A stretch of 64,000 bases of DNA, from contig NZ_OY781472.1 in assembly GCF_963677035.1 (NCBI RefSeq), forward strand, positions 2,232,001-2,296,000, read 5' to 3'. Made by a program: the position numbers and the translations under genes. Numbering within the stretch: position 1 is the stretch's first letter; every line of letters starts with the position of its first letter. The DNA is from an uncultured Hyphomonas sp. GTDB lineage: Bacteria; Pseudomonadota; Alphaproteobacteria; Caulobacterales; Hyphomonadaceae. Positions 25,311 to 31,672 of the stretch are shown here, piece by piece. The notes under the pieces were generated by a model. It searched no databases and had not been told where the DNA came from. It saw only the letters and a program-made list of their open reading frames with translations.

Positions 25311-26993
25311 TCAGGCCGGGGCCTTGTTTATGTCTGGCATGTAAAGCGAGATGACCGTGCCCTTGCCAGGAGCGCTGTCGATCGTCAGTTCGGCGCGCAG
25401 CTGGCGGGAAAAGGCAGTCATCAGTTTTGAGCCCAGCCCCTTCCGCACGTCACCTGTAGTGTCGAAGCCAGCCCCGTTATCGGCGACCTTCAGGGTGGTG
25501 TTGCCATCCTCATCAAGCGAGAGCGTGATCGTGACTTCGCCGCCGTCTTCGTCGCCAAACGCATACTTGGTCGTGTTCGTGACGGCCTCGACCAGAAAGA
25601 GTGCGACAGGAATGGCATCGTCGGCCGGGCGTTCGCAATCCTCATAGGATTGCGAAATCCGGATGTTTCGCGTGCCCATGCCCAGGGCTTCCGCCAGATG
25701 GTCGATCAGTCCCTTCAGGAATGGCCGCATGCTGACGAGCTCAAGGCGCTCGTGCTGGTAAAGTGTCTGGTGGACAATCGCCAATGCATCGATCCGGTGC
25801 CGGGCGGCAGCAATCGCCTGGCGCGCCTCAGGATCCTGCAACTGGCGTCCCTGTAGGTTCAGAAAGCTGGTGACGATCTGGAGGTTGTTTTTCACACGGT
25901 GGTGAATCTCTTTCACCGCCGCATCGCGGACATCGATGGCGGCTTTTAGCTCGCTGTCGCGCTGGTCGATGTCTGTGGCCATGTCTTCCATTGCATCGGC
26001 CAGTTCGGCGATTTCTGCAGGAGCGGATGCCATGGCGTCGCCCGCCCGGAAGGCATACCGGCCCGCGCCGTAGACGCGCGCGATACGGATCAGGCGGGAG
26101 AGCCAGCGCAGCACCAGACTGTCGATGGCAAGCCAGACAGCCAGCAGGGCAATGGAAAAGGCGAGCAGGGGCAGGCCGAATGACGAGACCGGCTGCAGGG
26201 TGAATTCACTCCAGAAGCCGGGTGACTCCCGTGAGATAACGGCGAAAACATTTGCCGGCCCAACTGGCCGGATCACCACGTCCATCGGAGATGTGTTCTT
26301 GCGCCGGAGAACGAACATCCTGGACGTGTGGGTTTCAGCGGCCTGGGCGACCCATTCCGGATCGATCTGGGAGAAACGCTCTGAGCCGAAGACGCGTCCG
26401 TCCCCGTCGGCAATGGCAACTTCGACGCCCTCGGCGAGGACGCTCGCCCGGGCAAAGCTGGCCAGCGCCCGGGACCGGAGCCCGATCGCGACCGATCCGT
26501 CATAAGTGCCGTCGGGTTTGTCGACCCGTGCGAAAATGCCAAAGATCCAGTCTTCGTTAGCCTCACCGAAAAAGGCGTCTGTGCGGAACGTCGACACTTC
26601 GTGCTTCAGCCGCTGGTTCCAGTCCGGATTGGACATTTTGAAACCCGGTTCGCGATTGCTGGCGCACAGGGCGACACCGTCTGCGTCGTAGCGGACGAGA
26701 CTGGAAAGGGCTGGTACGCTGGGCAGGAGCTGTTTGTAAACCTTGCTACAATTTCGGGTGCCGACCTCATCCTTGAACAGACTGAGCAGCAATTCGGCTT
26801 CATTTATTGTCTGATCCACCCCGTCTACCGATGCGCCAGCGATCAGCAGCAGCTCATTACTCCGCGTCTTCAGGGCTTCGCGGGCATCTATGTATGCGCT
26901 GGCTGCGCCGAGCAGGAGGACCGGGGTCAATGCAATAGCCAGCGTCGCCATCACGCGACGCCGCAGGCTGGATGAGGCCGCCCGGTCAGGCAC
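25311..26993 (-). CDS. phyK: PhyK-type sensor histidine kinase of the general stress response
   Basis: A 560-residue membrane kinase. Transmembrane helices lie at about 14-35 and 270-292 and enclose a periplasmic sensor domain. HAMP-like helices, a HisKA_2 dimerisation box K-E-I-H-H-R-V-K-N-N-L-Q and an ATPase domain follow, with E-A-V-T-N-T-x-K-Y-A-F, D-N-G-A-G-F and G-L-G-S-K-L. The HRVKNNLQ box and position in the phyR-nepR-ecfG locus identify it as the kinase or phosphatase of PhyR (known as PhyK/PhyP in other genera). It is 6 bases downstream of ecfG in the same transcript. Signal sensed: unknown. Confidence 0.9.
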   Translation of the reverse strand: MPDRAASSSLRRRVMATLAIALTPVLLLGAASAYIDAREALKTRSNELLLIAGASVDGVDQTINEAELLLSLFKDEVGTRNCSKVYKQLLPSVPALSSLVRYDADGVALCASNREPGFKMSNPDWNQRLKHEVSTFRTDAFFGEANEDWIFGIFARVDKPDGTYDGSVAIGLRSRALASFARASVLAEGVEVAIADGDGRVFGSERFSQIDPEWVAQAAETHTSRMFVLRRKNTSPMDVVIRPVGPANVFAVISRESPGFWSEFTLQPVSSFGLPLLAFSIALLAVWLAIDSLVLRWLSRLIRIARVYGAGRYAFRAGDAMASAPAEIAELADAMEDMATDIDQRDSELKAAIDVRDAAVKEIHHRVKNNLQIVTSFLNLQGRQLQDPEARQAIAAARHRIDALAIVHQTLYQHERLELVSMRPFLKGLIDHLAEALGMGTRNIRISQSYEDCERPADDAIPVALFLVEAVTNTTKYAFGDEDGGEVTITLSLDEDGNTTLKVADNGAGFDTTGDVRKGLGSKLMTAFSRQLRAELTIDSAPGKGTVISLYMPDINKAPA

Positions 26994-26999
26994 TCAGGA

Positions 27000-27602
27000 T
27001 CAGTTGCCGTTGGCGGCAGAAATGGCCGCTGCCTGTTTCATGATGTCGTCGAATGCCTCCCCGGCCCTGATATTAGCATCACCACTAAAGCCTGCTTCGT
27101 TATTGTCCAGCAAGTCTGCGACAGCTTTTCGGGCGCGCGAGACGCGGCTCTTGATCGTCCCCACGGCACACCCGCAAACCTCGGCGGCTTCTTCATAAGC
27201 CAGACCGCCTGCGCCGACGAGGACGAGCGCTTCCCGCTGGTCATCGGGCAGCATATTGAGCGCATTGCGGAGGGCGAGCAGGTCGAGTTCGTCACCGGAG
27301 TTCGCCGGTGAAACCAATGTTGCTTCGGCGACTTCCGGGTCCAGCGACGACCGCCGCCATGAGCGGCGTTTCTCAGAATAGAAAATATTCCGGAGAATGG
27401 TGAAGGCCCAGGCTTTCATGTTGGTGCCGGCCTGGAAACTCTGGCGGGCATGCCAGGCTTTCAGCATTGCGTCCTGTGCGAGATCGTCAGCCAAGGTGGA
27501 GTCGCCGCAAAGGCTGCGCGCGAAGGCACGAAGGTGCGGGATAAGCGACGCAAGTTCCCGCTTGAATATGGTATCATCAAGCCGTTCGGTCGGTTCGGTC
27601 AT
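27000..27602 (-). CDS. ecfG: RNA polymerase ECF sigma factor EcfG (general stress response)
   Basis: A 200-residue ECF sigma factor. Region 2 has L-A-D-D-L-A-Q-D-A-M-L-K-A-W and W-A-F-T-I-L-R-N; region 4 has L-P-D-D-Q-R-E-A-L-V-L-V and G-C-A-V-G-T-I-K-S-R-V-S-R-A-R-K. Its neighbours NepR, PhyK and PhyR define the EcfG (ECF15) group, which reads GGAAC-N16/17-CGTT promoters. Seven such sites lie within 8 kb. It is 8 bases downstream of nepR in an operon. The protein is held by NepR until phosphorylated PhyR takes NepR away. Confidence 0.95.
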   Translation of the reverse strand: MTEPTERLDDTIFKRELASLIPHLRAFARSLCGDSTLADDLAQDAMLKAWHARQSFQAGTNMKAWAFTILRNIFYSEKRRSWRRSSLDPEVAEATLVSPANSGDELDLLALRNALNMLPDDQREALVLVGAGGLAYEEAAEVCGCAVGTIKSRVSRARKAVADLLDNNEAGFSGDANIRAGEAFDDIMKQAAAISAANGN

Positions 27603-27610
27603 GTATCTGC

Positions 27611-27802
27611 CTACGAAGACTTGTTTTGAGAGCCGGAGGAATGATTGCGGTCGGCTTCTTCAAGCAGCCGCATAAAGTCGTCCGGTACGTTCTCCTGGGT
27701 TACGTCGTCATAAAGACGGCGAAGCTGTTCTCCCAGGCGGTCACCGCGACGCTTCCGTTCCGGATCGACCACCCTGCGGCCGTCGGTTTTTTTGTCGTCC
27801 AT
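27611..27802 (-). CDS. nepR: Anti-sigma factor NepR
   Basis: A 63-residue protein with the NepR core: L-G-E-Q-L-R-R-L-Y-D-D-V, a short linker, then V-P-D-D-F-M-R-L-L-E-E-A-D. These two helices bind EcfG and, after stress, the sigma-like domain of phosphorylated PhyR. The termini are charged and disordered, as in the family. It is first in the nepR-ecfG-phyK operon, divergent from phyR. Confidence 0.95.
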   Translation of the reverse strand: MDDKKTDGRRVVDPERKRRGDRLGEQLRRLYDDVTQENVPDDFMRLLEEADRNHSSGSQNKSS

Positions 27803-27972
27803 TTCAAAAGTGCCCTAAACAGTTCGGTTTGGTGCGCGACAGAGGCGCTGTTATGACATTATAAATCCCGAATTCACCAAAGGTTCCGCGAAAACCGCAA
27901 AAAAGTCCGATTTATTATGCAACCAATTTGCGGCACGAGGGTTGTTAACGCTGTGTTGATGGAGTTTTTCCC
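27803..27972. promoter_or_regulatory. Divergent nepR/phyR intergenic region
   Basis: On the minus strand a GGAAC box (27887-27883) faces nepR, but 16-17 bases on the sequence reads ATTT or TTTA rather than CGTT. Autoregulation by EcfG is therefore possible but not shown. On the phyR side no GGAAC box is seen. The region is AT-rich compared with its surroundings. Confidence 0.4.
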
Positions 27973-28755
27973 ATGAATCTTGTAAAAAATCTGGCGCCGC
28001 ACCTGCCTTATTTGCGACGCTACGCCCGGGCACTAACGGGTAATCAGGACAGTGGTGACGCCTATATCCGCGCCTCTCTTGAGGCGCTTGTCGCCTCTCC
28101 CGACAAAATAGATGCCGATGGTGACCCCAGGGTCGCGCTGTATCGCTTCTTTCATGTCGTCTGGGGGTCCACGGGGGCGCAACTGGACGGTGGAACAGGT
28201 GATGGCGACGTCGCGACGGAGCGCCTTCAGAAGCTTGCGCCGATCCAGCGGCAGGCATTCCTGCTGACCGCGCTGGAGGGGTTCTCCCGCGCTGAAGCCG
28301 CGCACATCCTGGGTGTGAGCGAGGGTGAGCAGGCTGAACTTGAACGGGCCGCCATTGCTGAAATCGAGGCGGAATTGTCCACCAAGGTACTGGTCATCGA
28401 GGATGAACCCATCATCGCAGCTGACCTGGAGAGCCTGGTTGAGGAACTGGGCCATAAAGTCACCGGCAATGCGACGACATATACCGAAGCTATGGATCTG
28501 GTAAAATCGGACCCGCCGGGCCTGATCCTTTGCGACATCCAGCTCGCAGACGGGTCCTCCGGGATCGATGCGGCAAACGACATCCTCAAGGAAATGGATG
28601 TGCCGATCATCTTTATCACAGCCTTTCCGGAGCGCCTGCTGACGGGCGACCGGCCGGAGCCGACGTTCCTGATCCCCAAACCGTTCCAGGAGAACACGGT
28701 GAAAGCCGCGATAGGACAGGCGCTGTTCTTCCATCCGGCGCGCGAGAGCGCCTGA
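27973..28755 (+). CDS. phyR: PhyR response regulator (sigma-factor mimic, anti-anti-sigma)
   Basis: A 260-residue protein with an N-terminal ECF-sigma-like domain (about 1-130; L-P-Y-L-R-R-Y-A-R-A-L-T-G and A-E-A-A-H-I-L-G-V-S) and a C-terminal receiver (138-255). Asp188 in L-I-L-C-D-I-Q-L-A-D is the phosphoacceptor; E-D-E-P near 143 and F-I-T-A-F-P further on complete the pocket. This inverted order is diagnostic of PhyR. When phosphorylated it binds NepR and frees EcfG. It is transcribed away from nepR-ecfG-phyK and ends at a bidirectional terminator. Confidence 0.96.
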   Translation: MNLVKNLAPHLPYLRRYARALTGNQDSGDAYIRASLEALVASPDKIDADGDPRVALYRFFHVVWGSTGAQLDGGTGDGDVATERLQKLAPIQRQAFLLTALEGFSRAEAAHILGVSEGEQAELERAAIAEIEAELSTKVLVIEDEPIIAADLESLVEELGHKVTGNATTYTEAMDLVKSDPPGLILCDIQLADGSSGIDAANDILKEMDVPIIFITAFPERLLTGDRPEPTFLIPKPFQENTVKAAIGQALFFHPARESA

Positions 28756-28776
28756 CAGGCCAGCCTTCCGGAATAC

Positions 28777-28807
28777 AAAAACGCCCTCCCGACGGGAGGG
28801 CGTTTTT
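28777..28807. terminator. Bidirectional terminator between phyR and a small minus-strand gene
   Basis: A perfect 14-bp stem AAAAACGCCCTCCC / GGGAGGGCGTTTTT with loop GAC. U-runs on both strands serve phyR (plus) and the 46-residue membrane protein gene (minus). Confidence 0.92.
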
Positions 28808-28828
28808 CGTTGGCGGCATATATCTGGA

Positions 28829-28969
28829 TCAGACGGCCTGCGCCAGCATCACTGCGCCGATACCCATGATTGCGACAAGCGTCCCGGCAGCGAGCACCCA
28901 GACAAGGCCCACACGCTCGCCCTGACGGGCTTCGTTTGTTGTCAGGTCAGTTTCTTGTTGCGTTTGCAT
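28829..28969 (-). CDS. 46-residue single-pass membrane protein, general stress response
   Basis: A short frame M-Q-T-Q-Q-E-T-D-L-T-T-N-E-A-R-Q-G-E-R-V followed by one transmembrane helix (V-W-V-L-A-A-G-T-L-V-A-I-M-G-I-G-A-V-M-L-A) to the C-terminus. AAAGGAG sits 7 bases upstream of the ATG. An exact EcfG promoter lies upstream (28992-29016) and a terminator downstream. No family is known to me. The combination of ribosome site, promoter and terminator makes a real gene very likely despite its size. Confidence 0.8.
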   Translation of the reverse strand: MQTQQETDLTTNEARQGERVGLVWVLAAGTLVAIMGIGAVMLAQAV

Positions 28970-28991
28970 AATTGTCTCCTTTCATCACATC

Positions 28992-29016
28992 AACGCGCAG
29001 CAGGGAGTGCTGTTCC
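28992..29016 (-). promoter_or_regulatory. EcfG promoter for the 46-residue membrane protein
   Basis: Minus strand GGAAC (29016-29012), 16 bases, CGTT (28995-28992), 22 bases ahead of the start codon. Confidence 0.87.
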
Positions 29017-29069
29017 ATAGAGCGGCGAGCGTTTCGGTGTCTGGAAGAGTGAATATTCTGTCATGCCAT

Positions 29070-29094
29070 GGAACTATCCGGCAGTCCGACCGTT
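29070..29094 (+). promoter_or_regulatory. EcfG promoter for the DUF883-like operon
   Basis: GGAAC (29070-29074), 16 bases, CGTT (29091-29094), 33 bases before the start at 29128. It is divergent from the preceding promoter. Confidence 0.88.
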
Positions 29095-29127
29095 ACACTT
29101 CCAACTCGACACGGAAAGGAATATCCC

Positions 29128-29439
29128 ATGAGCACAGTCGCCAAAGAAAGCCATGAAGCCGCCAATGACGAAGACCTCAAAGACGATCTCAAACTGCTGA
29201 AGGAAGACATGGCCACATTGCGTAAAGACCTGCAGTCCGCTTTTGGAAGCCTTAAAGGGCTCGCTGCCTCAAAAGCCGGTGATGGCGTCTCCAAGGGCAA
29301 GGAGATGGCGAATGATGCCGGGGATCAATTGCAATCAGCCCGCGCAGATCTTCAGGCGCAAATTCGTGAGAAGCCTATGTTGGCAGTCGGTGCTGCGTTC
29401 GGTGCCGGTCTTCTTATCGCCTTGCTGGGACGGAAATAG
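29128..29439 (+). CDS. DUF883 (ElaB/YqjD-like) membrane-anchored protein
   Basis: A 103-residue protein with a long charged helix (about 1-75), containing repeats of L-K-D-D-L-K-L-L-K-E-D-M and S-A-R-A-D-L-Q-A-Q-I-R-E-K-P, and a C-terminal transmembrane segment A-V-G-A-A-F-G-A-G-L-L-I-A-L-L-G-R-K. This is the DUF883 layout, whose E. coli members (ElaB, YqjD) are stress- or stationary-phase induced tail-anchored proteins, some ribosome-binding. The ATG at 29128 is preceded by GGAAAGGAA. It heads a three-gene operon under an EcfG promoter. Confidence 0.88.
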   Translation: MSTVAKESHEAANDEDLKDDLKLLKEDMATLRKDLQSAFGSLKGLAASKAGDGVSKGKEMANDAGDQLQSARADLQAQIREKPMLAVGAAFGAGLLIALLGRK

Positions 29440-29441
29440 TC

Positions 29442-29840
29442 GTGGACCAAACGAAGCTCCGCATCTTTGCCGCAGCCGTCGGAGCCGTTCTGGCTCTCGG
29501 CGGTGTGCTGGCATTGTTTGTGGCCATAACGATCTCCCTGGCCCAGGTGATGGGGCTTGCTGCGGCTGCCTTTACCGTGGCCGGGGTTGGCCTGCTGCTT
29601 GCGGCCGTTTGTATGTTTTTCTGCCTTCAGCCTTTCCGCTCCATGGAAGAGGAAGTCGGCGGGGTTGAAGAAGCGACAGCGGATGCGCTGGCGGATTTGC
29701 CCCTCGACACGCTGCGTAGTTTCGTTGAGCGGAAACCGTTGACGACAACGGCCCTCGCCATGGCGCTCGGCTATTCGGTCGTCCGGCATCCGGAAAGTGC
29801 GCAGCGGCACGCAGAACGTCTTATCATGTCGATACTGTAA
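29442..29840 (+). CDS. Phage holin/DUF1469-like membrane protein (YqjE-like)
   Basis: A 132-residue protein starting with GTG two bases after the DUF883 gene. Two transmembrane helices (about 5-30 and 36-62) are followed by an acidic cytoplasmic tail with E-E-E-V-G-G-V-E-E and a C-terminal segment L-T-T-T-A-L-A-M-A-L-G-Y. In enterobacteria a DUF883 protein (YqjD) is likewise followed by the membrane protein YqjE and then YqjK, so the present order looks like the same type of stress operon. Function unknown. Confidence 0.75.
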   Translation: MDQTKLRIFAAAVGAVLALGGVLALFVAITISLAQVMGLAAAAFTVAGVGLLLAAVCMFFCLQPFRSMEEEVGGVEEATADALADLPLDTLRSFVERKPLTTTALAMALGYSVVRHPESAQRHAERLIMSIL

Positions 29841-29864
29841 CGGTGACAGCAGGATGTGGCGGTG

Positions 29865-30563
29865 ATGAAGGGCAAGCGAGACATTCGTTCCGGCGCACAC
29901 TACATAAGTAATATGCGTGTCCCGCTTATGATCCTGTCAGCGCTTGGCGCCGGTCTTGTGGCCGGCCGCAAACTGCTGGGCAAGGAAATCAGCGGCCGGA
30001 AGAACAAGGCGGTCGAGTCCGCGGTCCGGGAAGCGCGCCACCGCATTCGTGCGGATACGATGTTGTTCGTTTCCCGCAGCTTCCGGCGCTTTGCCATCAC
30101 GACGGGGATCAAGCTGGCGATCCTGTTATGGCTTTGGGGCCTGCACCATTTCGCTGGCATGCCGCGGCCCATTTTCGCGACCATCACGGTCATGACGCTC
30201 GCCGTCTTCATGATCCGCGACCTGTGGATCAACTATCCCGTTATCAAGTTCACCCTGACAGAGCTGCACCGGCATGGCTGGCATCCCAAACGTGCTTTGA
30301 CAGAGACCATCGCGGCCCGTGTCTTTGAAGAAGTGCTGGTCGAGGCAGGAAACCAGAAACAGACGCGGACGGGCGCGGTCATGCTGATGCTGGCGGGCGA
30401 AGACCGCAGCCAGATGCACCATGATGTGGCGACCGCGGTTGCCGACGTCGCGCGGGTCACGACCTGGGATGACATCCGGCCGTACATGATTTCGGCTGCG
30501 GTGAGGATCGGGACGCTGACCCTGATTTACAGTGCCAGCGTCTGGGTCCTGGTGCACTACTGA
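29865..30563 (+). CDS. Hypothetical membrane protein, third gene of the DUF883 operon
   Basis: A protein of about 232 residues (235 if the GTG at 29856 is used). It has a possible N-terminal membrane segment (L-M-I-L-S-A-L-G-A-G-L-V-A-G), a basic stretch, two central transmembrane helices (about 85-125) and a C-terminal one ending in S-V-W-V-L-V-H-Y. A soluble helical part lies between (about 130-210). I do not recognise the family. It follows the preceding gene by 24 bases and abuts the stop of the convergent phytase gene with no gap. Confidence 0.72.
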   Translation: MKGKRDIRSGAHYISNMRVPLMILSALGAGLVAGRKLLGKEISGRKNKAVESAVREARHRIRADTMLFVSRSFRRFAITTGIKLAILLWLWGLHHFAGMPRPIFATITVMTLAVFMIRDLWINYPVIKFTLTELHRHGWHPKRALTETIAARVFEEVLVEAGNQKQTRTGAVMLMLAGEDRSQMHHDVATAVADVARVTTWDDIRPYMISAAVRIGTLTLIYSASVWVLVHY

Positions 30564-31586
30564 TCAGTCGAGATCGAGTGCCTCGGAGATAGCGGTCCAG
30601 TCCACCATCTTGAAGTTCTGATTGAATTCGGACACCGGGTTGGCGTCATCCTGCACAACCAGAAGGCCGCCAGAGAGGCCCGGCAGCGGGGCGGACGAGA
30701 TGTCGAGGCCGTCCGTATGGGTTACGCCGCCGATCCCGGTGGCATCATTGTCCACAATCATGAACACGCCGCGCGGAGCAAAGGGCGGCGCGCGGTCGTA
30801 AACGACATAGCGGTCAGCCTCCTGAGCCGAGACCACGAGGTAGCCCGACTGGTCATCGTCGCCCAGCCAGAGGCTCATGCCTTCGACATCCTCGACGAGG
30901 CCATTGCCCGCCGCGATCGTATCGACAACGAACGGTTCAGCCGTTTCGTCCTTCAGGTCCACGCCCCACACACCAAAGGCTTCCTCGCCAACGAACAGGC
31001 GCTCATTGGCATCGTCGAACACGCAGCCTTCCAGTTTGGACGGCAGCTTCACGACGCGGTCCAGCGAGGGGGCCAGCGTGTCGACCGTTTCCCACGTCGC
31101 CGACCACAACTGGACCGTGCCATCCTTGTAGGTGACGGCCGCCTGATAGGTTTCGCCCGACATGCCGGCGCAGATTCCGTACGGTTCTTCCTTGCCGGTC
31201 GGCGAGTCCCCGATGTGCGAGACCGTCAGGGTCTCCGGATTGATCTCGAACCACGAAATCGCGTTGTGGGAGTCGTTCGAAGCTACGGCTATGTTGCCGC
31301 GCAGGTCGACATTGTTGACCTGGCCGACAGGCAATTCCTGCAACTCCCCGCCATCAAGGGCGTAGACGTAGACGCCTTCATCCTTGTTGGTGCCGAGGAT
31401 GAGCGAGCTGGCGGGATCAGATGTGTTGACCCAGATCGCCGGATCATCGGCGAGGTCGCCTTCGCCATTCATTGGCGCGGTTTCGTTCATGGCGACGACG
31501 GTGGCGACCTCTCCGGTAAAGGGCGCCGGGGCTGTGGCACATGCCGCAATCGGCAGCAGGGCGGCGATCAAGTAAGTGGATTTCAT
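30564..31586 (-). CDS. Beta-propeller phytase (3-phytase) lipoprotein
   Basis: A 340-residue alkaline, calcium-dependent phytase that removes phosphate from inositol hexakisphosphate. The signal peptide ends in I-A-A-C (Cys16). Propeller motifs are D-D-P-A-I-W-V, N-N-V-D-L-R, L-E-G-C-V-F-D-D-A-N-E-R-L-F-V-G-E-E and D-V-E-G-M, which carry the calcium ligands. It is placed directly downstream of a TonB-dependent receptor gene on the same strand. This pairing is known for phytases of Caulobacterales and sphingomonads and suggests capture of a phytate complex or released product. Confidence 0.92.
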   Translation of the reverse strand: MKSTYLIAALLPIAACATAPAPFTGEVATVVAMNETAPMNGEGDLADDPAIWVNTSDPASSLILGTNKDEGVYVYALDGGELQELPVGQVNNVDLRGNIAVASNDSHNAISWFEINPETLTVSHIGDSPTGKEEPYGICAGMSGETYQAAVTYKDGTVQLWSATWETVDTLAPSLDRVVKLPSKLEGCVFDDANERLFVGEEAFGVWGVDLKDETAEPFVVDTIAAGNGLVEDVEGMSLWLGDDDQSGYLVVSAQEADRYVVYDRAPPFAPRGVFMIVDNDATGIGGVTHTDGLDISSAPLPGLSGGLLVVQDDANPVSEFNQNFKMVDWTAISEALDLD

Positions 31587-31612
31587 TGAAAATATCCTGA
31601 TCTTGTGTGACC

Positions 31613-31643
31613 GGGCCGGAATCCGCTTGGCGAATCCCGGCCC
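31613..31643 (-). terminator. Hairpin between TonB receptor and phytase genes
   Basis: An imperfect long stem with GGGCCGG (31613-31619) against CCGGCCC (31637-31643), without a U-run on the minus strand. It probably acts as an attenuator or processing site within the operon rather than a full terminator. Confidence 0.55.
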
Positions 31644-31672
31644 CCTTAAGTCTGACTTCTAGCTGAGGCTGA

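Noticed and set aside
27863..27887. EcfG promoter in front of nepR
   Set aside because: GGAAC is present but the -10 position reads TTTA or ATTT, not CGTT. Kept only as a weak regulatory note.
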